Positions 39,012 to 46,110 of a stretch of 47,165 nucleotides of DNA are shown here, piece by piece. Each line of letters begins with the position of its first letter. Within the stretch, counting starts at the first letter, position 1. Below the pieces are notes generated by a model. The model worked only from the letters and a program-made list of their open reading frames with translations, made no database searches and was not told the DNA's origin. The position numbers and the translations under genes were made by a program. Source of the DNA: Polynucleobacter sp. (GTDB lineage Bacteria; Pseudomonadota; Gammaproteobacteria; Burkholderiales; Burkholderiaceae); the NCBI GenBank assembly GCA_023254115.1, contig JALQYK010000065.1, positions 1 to 47,165 of the forward strand. The letters are read 5' to 3'.

Positions 39012-39027
39012 TTTTTATCCATATAAA
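38997..39027 (+). promoter_or_regulatory. Candidate sigma-70 promoter for rpoH
   Basis: TTGATT (38997-39002), a 19-bp spacer, and TATAAA (39022-39027). The predicted start near 39034 is about 13 nt upstream of the CIRCE element, so HrcA bound there could block elongation or initiation. Confidence 0.45.
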
Positions 39028-39046
39028 TCATATGGTTACACGCCAA

Positions 39047-39073
39047 TTAGCACTCTAATCTGAGGAGTGCTAA
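39047..39073 (+). promoter_or_regulatory. CIRCE operator (HrcA binding site) upstream of rpoH
   Basis: TTAGCACTC (39047-39055), a 9-nt spacer, then GAGTGCTAA (39065-39073). All 18 arm positions agree with the CIRCE consensus, and the spacer has the canonical length. The right arm ends 9 bp before the rpoH ATG, and GAGGAG at 39062-39067, the only Shine-Dalgarno-like stretch, is inside the element. Control by HrcA is inferred; hrcA is not in the window. Confidence 0.93.
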
Positions 39074-39082
39074 TATAACGGT

Positions 39083-39946
39083 ATGACACAAATGAATGCC
39101 TTAATTCCAACGCAATTAAATGTCGGTAGCTTAGATGCCTACATTTCTAGCGTCAATCGTTTGCCAATGCTTAGCGCCGCAGACGAGATACGCCTTGCCC
39201 GCGAATTTAGGGACCATGAAAACCTAGAAGCCGCACGCACACTGGTGATGTCTCATTTGCGTTTGGTTGTATCTATTGCACGCCAATATCTTGGGTATGG
39301 CTTACCCCACGCCGATTTAATTCAAGAGGGCAATATTGGTCTAATGAAGGCTGTAAAACGCTACGACCCAGAGCAAGGTACCCGATTGGTTACTTACTCT
39401 ATTCATTGGATCAAGGCTGAAATACATGAGTACATTCTTCGCAATTGGAGAATGGTCAAAATTGCCACAACCAAAGCTCACAGAAAACTATTTTTTAATT
39501 TACGTAGCAATAAGCCTAGTCTTAATGCTCTATCTCCAACTGAGATTCAAAATCTAGCTCATGCACTCGATGTTCGCAATGAAGATGTACGAGAAATGGA
39601 AAAGCGCTTATCTGGTGGCGATGTTGCAATTGAATCAAACGATGTCAGCGATGAAGATAGTTTTGCACCAATCAACTGGTTGTCAGATAACAGATATGAG
39701 CCATCTGAAGTCATCGCTCAAGAACAACACCGCCAACTACAAGGCCCTGGTTTAGAAAAAGCTCTAGCAAGTCTTGACGAACGCAGCAGAAAAATAGTGT
39801 CGGCAAGATGGCTAGATGTATCAGATGACGGATCAGGAGCAACAACTCTCCATGACCTTGCTGCTGAATTTAATATTTCTGCAGAACGAGTTCGTCAGAT
39901 TGAAACGGCTGCCCTTAAAAAAATGAAGTTAGCACTTTCTGCCTAA
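39083..39946 (+). CDS. rpoH: Heat-shock sigma factor RpoH (sigma-32)
   Basis: Directs transcription of heat-shock chaperones and proteases. The 287 aa show region 2 (SHLRLVVSIARQYLGYGLPH, DLIQEGNIGLMKAVKRYDPE, TYSIHWIKAEIHEYILRNW), the RpoH box HRKLFFNLR and region 4 with an HTH (TTLHDLAAEFNISAERVRQI). It lies after ftsY. Control by HrcA is suggested by the CIRCE element over its translation start. The last codons double as half of a hairpin that ends transcription from the opposite strand. A second ATG at 39092 is possible but not preferred. Confidence 0.97.
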   Translation: MTQMNALIPTQLNVGSLDAYISSVNRLPMLSAADEIRLAREFRDHENLEAARTLVMSHLRLVVSIARQYLGYGLPHADLIQEGNIGLMKAVKRYDPEQGTRLVTYSIHWIKAEIHEYILRNWRMVKIATTKAHRKLFFNLRSNKPSLNALSPTEIQNLAHALDVRNEDVREMEKRLSGGDVAIESNDVSDEDSFAPINWLSDNRYEPSEVIAQEQHRQLQGPGLEKALASLDERSRKIVSARWLDVSDDGSGATTLHDLAAEFNISAERVRQIETAALKKMKLALSA

Positions 39947-39954
39947 CTTCATTT
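39917..39954 (-). terminator. Terminator of the cox-assembly operon, embedded in the rpoH 3' end
   Basis: A perfect 12-bp inverted repeat (AAATGAAGTTAG with CTAACTTCATTT, 10-nt loop, 39921-39954). Read on the minus strand it is followed by a run of Ts (complement of AAAAAAA at 39917-39923), the layout of a rho-independent terminator for sco and the genes upstream. The arms overlap the last rpoH codons (KMKLALSA and stop). The stem is AT-rich, but long. Confidence 0.75.
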
Positions 39955-39959
39955 CAAAA

Positions 39960-40562
39960 TTACTTAAGAAGCTTTTTTAAATCCTCAGCAATTGGCTTGG
40001 GGCCTTGTTGATGCTTTAAAAATAATCGTAACTGTCCTTTGGCATCAAACACATAACTGCCCGCAGTATGGTCAATCGTATAAGTGCTTGCAGTTTTGCC
40101 AGGCACTTTGTTGTAAAAAACTTTAAAGTCTTTAGTGACTTTTTCAAGCGCAGCAGCATTTTCTGGGCGAAGACCTAAAAACCGCTTATCAAAAGCAGGC
40201 ACATACTGAGATAAGAGTTCTTGTGTATCTCTATCTGGGTCAACGGTCACAAACAAAACCTGTACCTTGTCTGCATCCTTACCCAATAAATCCATAACAC
40301 CTTGCATCTCAGTCATAGTGGTCGGGCAAACATCTGGGCACTGTGTGTAGCCAAAGAACATGACAACTAAGCGCCCATTAAAGTCAGCCAATTGCTTCTT
40401 TTGTCCATGGTGATCAACTAAGGCAAAATCTTTACCGAAAGCTTTGCTGCCAGTAATGTCCACATTGTTAAATTTGATCGCTTCCTGTGAGCAAGCCACA
40501 AGAAATGCCGCAACCAAAAAAAATGCGACGGCCTTGATTAAAGAGATTTGGTTATTTTTCAT
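39960..40562 (-). CDS. SCO1/SenC-family copper chaperone lipoprotein
   Basis: Delivers copper to the CuA site of cytochrome c oxidase. The 200 aa start with a lipoprotein signal whose lipobox is LVAC (Cys24), followed by a thioredoxin-like domain. The copper ligands are the CxxxC of GYTQCPDVCPTTM (Cys75, Cys79) and the later His in YTIDHTAGS (about residue 165). It is the last gene of the minus-strand assembly operon (surf1, hypothetical, ctaA, ctaB, sco), 3 bp after ctaB, and is followed by the terminator embedded in rpoH. Confidence 0.95.
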   Translation of the reverse strand: MKNNQISLIKAVAFFLVAAFLVACSQEAIKFNNVDITGSKAFGKDFALVDHHGQKKQLADFNGRLVVMFFGYTQCPDVCPTTMTEMQGVMDLLGKDADKVQVLFVTVDPDRDTQELLSQYVPAFDKRFLGLRPENAAALEKVTKDFKVFYNKVPGKTASTYTIDHTAGSYVFDAKGQLRLFLKHQQGPKPIAEDLKKLLK

Positions 40563-40565
40563 GGC

Positions 40566-41447
40566 TTATAAATAATGATCTATGAGTAAGGCTGCAAACA
40601 ACAGCGACAAGTAGATGATTGAGAACCTAAAGGTCTTCTTAGCTAAGTCATCGCTATATTTTTTATATAGGGCAATTGCATAAGCTAAGAAACAACCCCC
40701 TAAAATCAGCGCACTAGCTAAGTAAAAGTACCCGCTCATTTGATATACAAATGGCAAGATAGTTGCAGCAATTAATATCAATGTGTAGAGCAATATATGC
40801 AATAGAGTAAACCTCTCACCATGCGTTACTGGCAACATAGGCAAGCCCGACTGCTTGTAGTCTTCTCGGCGATAAAGAGCTAACGCCCAAAAATGAGGTG
40901 GAGTCCATGTGAAAATAATTAATACCAACAACCAAGCCTCAGCCGGAAAATCATTTGCAACAGCAGCCCAACCCAAAGCAGGTGGCATGGCGCCAGACAA
41001 ACCACCAATCACAATGTTTTGAGGTGTTGCTGGCTTTAGCAATAAGGTATAGATAATTGCGTAACCAATAAATGTTGCCGCAGTAGCCCACATCGTTAAT
41101 GGATTAGCAAAGTTCCATAAAAGAATCATTCCTGCAGCACCAATTACTAGAGCAAAAATAATTATTTGTACGTCTGTGATCTCGCCCGTTGCAGATGGCC
41201 GCCATGCAGTTCTGCGCATTTTGGCATCGACCTTTTGCTCAACCAAACAGTTCACTGCAAAAGCGGCTCCCGCTAAAAGCCAAATACCTAAAGAGCCCCC
41301 AATCAAAACTGGTAAAGGCACCATGCCTGGGGTTGCTAAAAACATTCCAATAATGGCGCAAAACACAGCTAACTGTGTAACCCTTGGTTTTGTTAAAGCC
41401 CAATACTGGCGCCATCTTGGCATCACTTGCAGAGTATTTTTAGACAC
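40566..41447 (-). CDS. ctaB: Heme O synthase (protoheme IX farnesyltransferase)
   Basis: Farnesylates heme B to heme O in the inner membrane. I chose the GTG at 41447, preceded at 7 nt by AGAGGAG and overlapping the ctaA stop, giving 293 aa; the frame also opens at a GTG at 41465. The UbiA-family signature is [19 protein letters not shown] (about 90-110), and a second Asp-rich region and about nine hydrophobic segments follow ([18 protein letters not shown]). The product feeds CtaA in making heme A for the oxidase. Confidence 0.95.
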   Translation of the reverse strand: MSKNTLQVMPRWRQYWALTKPRVTQLAVFCAIIGMFLATPGMVPLPVLIGGSLGIWLLAGAAFAVNCLVEQKVDAKMRRTAWRPSATGEITDVQIIIFALVIGAAGMILLWNFANPLTMWATAATFIGYAIIYTLLLKPATPQNIVIGGLSGAMPPALGWAAVANDFPAEAWLLVLIIFTWTPPHFWALALYRREDYKQSGLPMLPVTHGERFTLLHILLYTLILIAATILPFVYQMSGYFYLASALILGGCFLAYAIALYKKYSDDLAKKTFRFSIIYLSLLFAALLIDHYL

Positions 41448-42555
41448 GATCAAACTCCTCTGCACTCAAAGTTAACATTCTGATAAGAACCACAAGTATT
41501 GCCGCAGCACCACCAGTATGAAGTAAAGCAGCAATTAATGGCCAATCCAAAATAATGTTACCCATACCTGTAATTAATTGAATGATGCATAAACTCAATA
41601 ATGTAAATGCCCAACGTCTTAGTTCAGGATTCGCTGAAACTATTGCAGCCCTTAAAGTTTTAAGGCCTAAATAGAACAAGACACTGACTGCAAAAACTGC
41701 ACCCACTCGATGCACCCAATGTATAGCCCTTAATCCATCAATACTTAAGTGTGTACCATCCACTGTTTTACCCAACTCTCTCCACAAGCCAAAACCTTCT
41801 GAAAAGTTCATCACGGGAAATAATGATCCATGACACAAAGGAAAATCATCGCAGGCTAAAACAGCATAGTTAGTGCTAACCCAACCACCCAAGAATATTT
41901 GGACGATCAATACAATCAGAGCAAACCAAATCGAACCTCTATTCATGCGATAAGAACTAACTTTTTGATGACCATATGTGCCATGCTCCAGCTTAGAGCT
42001 TAAGCTTGATAAATAGGTCAGGGTTGCCAACAGAGATAAACCCAACATCAAATGTGTCGTAACAATGATTGGTTGCAACTTTAAGGTAACAGTCCACGCA
42101 CCAAACGCACCCTGCACACACACTAACAGCAAAATTAAACTGGCCACACTTACAATGCGTGCGCCAAACTGCTGACGCTTTACCCATGCCCAAACTGTAA
42201 TAACAATTATTAAGAAACCAACACCCATCGCAAAATAACGATGTAGCATTTCAATCCATGCCTTGCTAAGCGTAACGGGTCCTGTTGGCATTAAATTTTC
42301 TGCTTCACGGATTTGATTAAGAGCTGCAACAGGATTAGATAATCCGTAGCAACCGGGCCAATCAGGACAGCCAAGCCCTGAATCAGTCAAGCGCGTGAAT
42401 GCTCCAAACAATATCAAATCGAATGTGAAAAAAACTGTGAGCAATACCAAGCGGTGAAAACTAAATGTTTTAGATTTCCACCACAAAACTAACAGTAAAC
42501 ATGCCCCGATTGCAAAACCAATCAACAGGAGCTGTATCCAAGCAACCAAACTCAT
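41440..42555 (-). CDS. ctaA: Heme A synthase (CtaA/Cox15)
   Basis: Converts heme O to heme A by two hydroxylations. The 371 aa contain about eight membrane helices, with family landmarks [19 protein letters not shown] (about 53-71), [13 protein letters not shown] (conserved Glu-x-x-His and Arg), TTHLMLGL, and the matching second half (HWVHRVGAV). It starts 1 bp after the upstream gene and overlaps ctaB by 8 bp. The Cys-containing loops between TM1-2 and TM5-6 (DDFPLCHG) are present. Confidence 0.95.
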   Translation of the reverse strand: MSLVAWIQLLLIGFAIGACLLLVLWWKSKTFSFHRLVLLTVFFTFDLILFGAFTRLTDSGLGCPDWPGCYGLSNPVAALNQIREAENLMPTGPVTLSKAWIEMLHRYFAMGVGFLIIVITVWAWVKRQQFGARIVSVASLILLLVCVQGAFGAWTVTLKLQPIIVTTHLMLGLSLLATLTYLSSLSSKLEHGTYGHQKVSSYRMNRGSIWFALIVLIVQIFLGGWVSTNYAVLACDDFPLCHGSLFPVMNFSEGFGLWRELGKTVDGTHLSIDGLRAIHWVHRVGAVFAVSVLFYLGLKTLRAAIVSANPELRRWAFTLLSLCIIQLITGMGNIILDWPLIAALLHTGGAAAILVVLIRMLTLSAEEFDRV

Positions 42556-42556
42556 A

Positions 42557-43216
42557 TCAATTAACCTTGCCTGTTGGATTCCACTTTAGCAACTTCTCCA
42601 TATCTTTGGACATTTTCTTAAAGTCGGGTGCATCTGGATTTGTGGCAAAGCGCATCATCCTGTCTCCATGAGGATCCATCAAATGAATTGCTGCTGATGC
42701 GTTATCTAACTGCAACCATTGCAATAACTTTTCTTTTTGAGCCTGATCTTTGGGTAGCCGTACAAAAGTAAATCCTGCAACCTCTTTGTCATACGCTTTT
42801 TGCAATTCAGGATTTATTGTTTCGCCATCAGTTACCAACCATATCAATTGCAAACGTTGGCTCTCTTTACCCATCGCGACTCTTACCTGTCTCATCAAAT
42901 ATAGCAATGACACACAGGCATCATTTCCAACTTTGCACTCAGATGCGGGGCGAGCCAATAATAGTGTCCATTTACCTTGTATCTGAGCATCTAGCCCATC
43001 AATTGGCATCGACTGTACTGGGCTAACCAATTGCCCAATATTTGTTTTACCACCCTGTGGCTTAATCACATAAAAAGTAAAATATGAAGCCAATACTGGT
43101 GCTGCACATACCAATAACAGAAGAATCATCTGTATACGACCGCGCTTTGTTGCAGCATCAATCCTTTGGCTGCTGTTTGCGGGGATGAGTGGATCTAAAT
43201 TATCTTTTTGCATCAA
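42557..43216 (-). CDS. Uncharacterised single-pass membrane protein of the cox assembly operon
   Basis: A 219-aa protein with no assigned family that I can name. One membrane helix (about 28-50) follows a cytoplasmic N-terminus, then a periplasmic domain begins at GQLVSPVQSMPIDG with the segments GKWTLLLARPASECKVGNDA and LLYLMRQVRVAMGKESQRLQLIWLV. The pattern recalls a degenerate SCO/thioredoxin-like fold (Cys at ASECKVGNDAC, with no CxxxC pair). It overlaps surf1 by 4 bp and precedes ctaA by 1 bp. Its position strongly suggests a role in oxidase biogenesis, but the sequence alone does not show what it does. Confidence 0.75.
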   Translation of the reverse strand: MMQKDNLDPLIPANSSQRIDAATKRGRIQMILLLLVCAAPVLASYFTFYVIKPQGGKTNIGQLVSPVQSMPIDGLDAQIQGKWTLLLARPASECKVGNDACVSLLYLMRQVRVAMGKESQRLQLIWLVTDGETINPELQKAYDKEVAGFTFVRLPKDQAQKEKLLQWLQLDNASAAIHLMDPHGDRMMRFATNPDAPDFKKMSKDMEKLLKWNPTGKVN

Positions 43217-43959
43217 ACTTTTTTCCTTAATAACCCACTAAATAACCAAAAAAAGATGGTTAAAGTAGCTAACGAGAACCACTGAAATGCGTAACCTTTA
43301 TGCTTTTCTGAACCATCTTGCATAGGCGCCCAATCACGCTGCAACCCATCATCTAAACCACCATGCACTTGTCTTAATATAAATGGCAAATACGGCGCAT
43401 TTAATTGTGCTGATTGTTTTTCAATATCAAGATTTTGCTGAATTTTTTGCTTCTGCGCCAAAGCATCCAAATTACCCACATTCATAACACGGGCTGGATG
43501 CTCAAAAACCAAGCCTTCCACCTCCACAATACCAACCGGAGTAATTAGTGATGGCAGTTTTTCACGATCCATGCCATCCCTCGGCACCCAACCTCTATTA
43601 ATCCATATCAACTGATCGCTGTATTGCAACCTCAAAGGGGTTAAAACATAAAAACCAACAGTTATCCCTGTTTTAGGATCTCGCCCCTGTGGATGTGGGC
43701 GATTTTCTAGCCAAACTGTTGCATCTGGTATGTAAACACCTCTAGCAACCATGCGATGATGTTTAGCCTCTTCATAAGTCCATTTTTTTGCATGAGCTAA
43801 TAACGGTGCAGAACGTTCTTTTTTTGCTATATCTGCAGCTAAAGATAACTTTTGATCCATTCGATCAAGCTGCCAAAAACCCAACGCCATGGCAATAGTA
43901 AATGTCACTAAGGCAGAAAAAGTTGCGACGGGTCTTAATAAAACTAACTGTTTAAACAT
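43213..43959 (-). CDS. SURF1 family cytochrome c oxidase assembly protein
   Basis: Helps insert heme A into subunit I. The 248 aa have the SURF1 layout: an N-terminal helix (about 13-32), a periplasmic domain (WLENRPHPQGRDPKTGITVG, LIWINRGWVPRD) and a C-terminal helix (about 225-245, KGYAFQWFSLATLTIFFWLF). The family's core GxWQLxRxxxK shows in GFWQLDRMDQK. It is the first gene of the operon, divergent from the DUF2909 gene across about 24 bp. Confidence 0.93.
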   Translation of the reverse strand: MFKQLVLLRPVATFSALVTFTIAMALGFWQLDRMDQKLSLAADIAKKERSAPLLAHAKKWTYEEAKHHRMVARGVYIPDATVWLENRPHPQGRDPKTGITVGFYVLTPLRLQYSDQLIWINRGWVPRDGMDREKLPSLITPVGIVEVEGLVFEHPARVMNVGNLDALAQKQKIQQNLDIEKQSAQLNAPYLPFILRQVHGGLDDGLQRDWAPMQDGSEKHKGYAFQWFSLATLTIFFWLFSGLLRKKV

Positions 43960-43965
43960 AAAGCA

Positions 43966-43971
43966 ATGATA
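43966..43971 (-). promoter_or_regulatory. Candidate -10 hexamer for surf1
   Basis: TATCAT on the minus strand ends 6 nt before the ATG at 43959, without a Shine-Dalgarno. In the same spacer TACGAT (43970-43975, plus) could serve the DUF2909 gene, 8 nt before its ATG. Confidence 0.3.
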
Positions 43972-43983
43972 CGATGCATACCT

Positions 43984-44193
43984 ATGAATTGGATTATCCC
44001 TATCGCTTTTTTATTAATTTTGGGCAGCCTTGGCTCCGCGCTCTTTTACATGATGCGTGATAAAGGTAAAAGCTCTAAAACTGTTTACTCTCTCATGCTA
44101 AGAATTGGCTTATCTATAGCTTTGTTTATTGGGATATGGATCGCACACACTTTAGGTTACATACAAAGTACTGGCATCAGAGTTGCTGGCTAG
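43984..44193 (+). CDS. DUF2909 family twin-transmembrane protein
   Basis: A 69-aa protein from the ATG at 43984 (preferred; an upstream ATG at 43966 would add six non-family residues). It has two hydrophobic helices (about 2-22 and 41-58) joined by the basic loop MRDKGKSSKTVYSLMLRIGL. This is the DUF2909 'twin transmembrane' family, regularly found in betaproteobacteria between coxC and surf1 on the opposite strand. It probably helps oxidase assembly, by position only. It converges on coxC and shares the terminator at 44238. Confidence 0.85.
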   Translation: MNWIIPIAFLLILGSLGSALFYMMRDKGKSSKTVYSLMLRIGLSIALFIGIWIAHTLGYIQSTGIRVAG

Positions 44194-44237
44194 CTCCAGA
44201 TTACTCTACTCAGCTTCAATTTTTTATTACCCAGCAT

Positions 44238-44266
44238 TAAAAAACGCCGCTTAAGCGGCGTTTTTT
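44238..44266. terminator. Bidirectional rho-independent terminator between the DUF2909 gene and coxC
   Basis: CGCCGC (44245-44250) and GCGGCG (44255-44260) pair around TTAA, flanked by A7 on the left and T6 on the right. The palindrome serves the plus-strand DUF2909 gene and, read from the other side, the minus-strand coxC operon. Confidence 0.92.
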
Positions 44267-44279
44267 AATATTTGACTGT

Positions 44280-45140
44280 TTACATCCAGTAAACAACCAC
44301 ATACAAACCTAACCAAACCACGTCCACAAAATGCCAGTACCATGCTGCGCCTTCGAATGCGAAGTGGTTTTCAGGTGTGAAATGACCCTTCATTGTGCGG
44401 AATAAAACAACCGCCAACATAATGGCACCCATTGTTACGTGGAAACCATGGAAACCGGTCAACATAAAGAATGTTGAACCATAAACACCTGAACTTAGCT
44501 TCAAATTCAATTCGCTGTAGGCATGAATATATTCATACACTTGGAAGCACATGAAAATTGCGCCCAAGGCTACTGTTGCAGCCAAGCCTTGAATAACTTG
44601 CTTACGATGACCTTCACGCATAGCGTGGTGAGCCCAAGTAACAGTTACGCCAGAACTTAACAACAAGATTGTGTTGATGGTTGGAATAGGCCAAGGACCC
44701 ATGGTCTTAAAGCTATCCACCAAACCTGCTGGGCCAGCGTTAGGCCACGTTGCAGCAAAATCAGGCCATAACAATTTGTTATCAATATCGCCCAACCATG
44801 GCATGGCAATACTTCTTGCATAGAATAATGCTGAGAAGAATGCGCCAAAGAACATGATTTCTGAGAAGATAAACCAAGCCATTGACCATCTATAAGATAC
44901 GTCAACGTTTACGCTGTTCATACCAGTTTCAGATTCGTGAATAGCATCACCAAACCATGTGTATAGAGATGCGATTGTCCAAATCACACCAGCAAGACAC
45001 AACAACATACCAAATGTGCTGCCATTAACCCACATGGAAGCACCGTAACCAAAACCTAATAAACCTAGGCTGGTAACGATTGGATGACGTGTTGGAGCCG
45101 GTACGTAGTAGTAAGGGGCTTTTGAAACACTGGAAGACAT
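44280..45140 (-). CDS. coxC: Cytochrome c oxidase subunit III
   Basis: Third core subunit of the aa3-type oxidase, which shapes proton uptake and stability. The 286 aa show seven hydrophobic helices, the subunit III signatures FIFSEIMFFGAFFSALFYA, GFHGFHVTMGAIML and the C-terminal AWYWHFVDVVWLGLYVV. AGGAG lies before the ATG. It is the last gene of the minus-strand group ctaD, small protein, ctaG, DUF2970, coxC. Confidence 0.97.
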   Translation of the reverse strand: MSSSVSKAPYYYVPAPTRHPIVTSLGLLGFGYGASMWVNGSTFGMLLCLAGVIWTIASLYTWFGDAIHESETGMNSVNVDVSYRWSMAWFIFSEIMFFGAFFSALFYARSIAMPWLGDIDNKLLWPDFAATWPNAGPAGLVDSFKTMGPWPIPTINTILLLSSGVTVTWAHHAMREGHRKQVIQGLAATVALGAIFMCFQVYEYIHAYSELNLKLSSGVYGSTFFMLTGFHGFHVTMGAIMLAVVLFRTMKGHFTPENHFAFEGAAWYWHFVDVVWLGLYVVVYWM

Positions 45141-45158
45141 TCTCTCTCTCCTAAAAAA

Positions 45159-45368
45159 TCAATTCGCTACAACTGCTTTGACAATCAATAACAAAACTGT
45201 CATAAAAATTACTGCGCCTAATATGCCCGCAAGAACAATATGAACAAAAGATACAGAAGACATATCTGCATCCTGACCAGACCTCTTACGTACTCCTAAA
45301 AACCCCCATAAGACTGCTCTCATAGAGATTAAAAACATCATGATGGAATTACGATTTTGCTTTTCCAT
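45159..45368 (-). CDS. DUF2970 family small membrane protein
   Basis: A 69-aa protein with a basic N-terminus (FLISMRAVLWGFLGVRKRSG) and one hydrophobic helix (about 43-66). This is the DUF2970 family, found in betaproteobacteria between ctaG and coxC. Its function is unknown; position implies oxidase assembly. It lies 18 bp before coxC and 2 bp after ctaG. Confidence 0.85.
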   Translation of the reverse strand: MEKQNRNSIMMFLISMRAVLWGFLGVRKRSGQDADMSSVSFVHIVLAGILGAVIFMTVLLLIVKAVVAN

Positions 45369-45370
45369 AC

Positions 45371-45964
45371 TTATATTTTCGATGGCTTACTGTTATGTTC
45401 GCCTGTAATTACTTTTTGACCATTACCCACCTCAAAGAAGGTGTACGACAAAGTAATGTTCTTTACGTCTTTAGGTAAAGCTGGATCAATTACAAAAACA
45501 ACTGGCATCTCACGCGACTCGTTGGGCTTCAACGTTTGCTGCTCAAAGCAAAAACATTCCAACTTCGTAAAGTGCTGTGTTGCTTGTTTTGGCGCATAAC
45601 TTGGAATCGCTTGCGCTGATACTGCTCTACCTTGTGTATTTACAACTTCATAAACAACTTGAATCATTTCGCCAGGATGAACTTGCATTGAATTTTTAAC
45701 AGCACGGAATCTAAAAGGCCCCTGTGTGTTTGAATCAAATTCAACGGTAATCAAACGACTTTCATCAACTTGAGTATTTTTACTAACCGCTTTAACTGCG
45801 CGTGTGCCGTAATCATTCTTACTGGTAACAACATTAATACCTGTTACTTCACACAAAACCTTATACATCGGAATCAAGGCATAACCAAAGGCAAACATCG
45901 CTGAGCTAATCACCACTAGCTTTAGCAGCATTTGACGGTTGTAATTGGTCAGATTAAAAGCCAT
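45371..45964 (-). CDS. ctaG: Cytochrome c oxidase assembly protein CtaG (Cox11)
   Basis: Inserts CuB into oxidase subunit I. The 197 aa begin with a membrane helix (about 13-34) followed by a periplasmic beta domain. The copper-binding motif is CFCF (Cys137 and Cys139, in KLECFCFEQQ), and a conserved Cys38 follows the helix (VLCEVTG). Family features MQVHPGEM and LPKDVKNITLSYTFFEV are present. It starts 3 bp after the small 41-aa gene. Confidence 0.95.
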   Translation of the reverse strand: MAFNLTNYNRQMLLKLVVISSAMFAFGYALIPMYKVLCEVTGINVVTSKNDYGTRAVKAVSKNTQVDESRLITVEFDSNTQGPFRFRAVKNSMQVHPGEMIQVVYEVVNTQGRAVSAQAIPSYAPKQATQHFTKLECFCFEQQTLKPNESREMPVVFVIDPALPKDVKNITLSYTFFEVGNGQKVITGEHNSKPSKI

Positions 45965-45967
45965 TAA

Positions 45968-46093
45968 TTAACCGAATATTGCTTTCTTCGCAAAAATACC
46001 AACAAAGAAAACTAGAACAACAGTAAACAAAACTAAGCCCAAGCGACGATTACTCGCGCTTGGGTTTGTTTTATCTTGAACCGATTGACTCAT
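45968..46093 (-). CDS. 41-aa cytochrome oxidase small assembly protein
   Basis: A short gene between ctaD and ctaG: the ATG is at 46093-46091 and the TAA at 45970-45968. The protein starts MSQSVQDKTNPSASNRRLG and continues as one membrane helix (about 19-36, LVLFTVVLVFFVGIF), ending AKKAIFG. Small proteins of this kind, with a polar N-terminus, NRR and a single helix, are found at this place in many betaproteobacteria. It begins 17 bp after ctaD. A 12-bp palindrome (TCCGAATTCGGA, 46099-46110) lies in that gap. Confidence 0.85.
   Translation of the reverse strand: MSQSVQDKTNPSASNRRLGLVLFTVVLVFFVGIFAKKAIFG
46038..46064 (-). repeat. 8-bp inverted repeat inside the small oxidase gene
   Basis: CCCAAGCG (46038-46045) and CGCTTGGG (46057-46064) pair around an 11-nt loop. 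Read on the minus strand it is followed by CTTAGTTTTGTTT, so it resembles a weak attenuator inside the operon between ctaD and ctaG. Confidence 0.4.
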
Positions 46094-46110
46094 AAGTTTC
46101 CGAATTCGGA

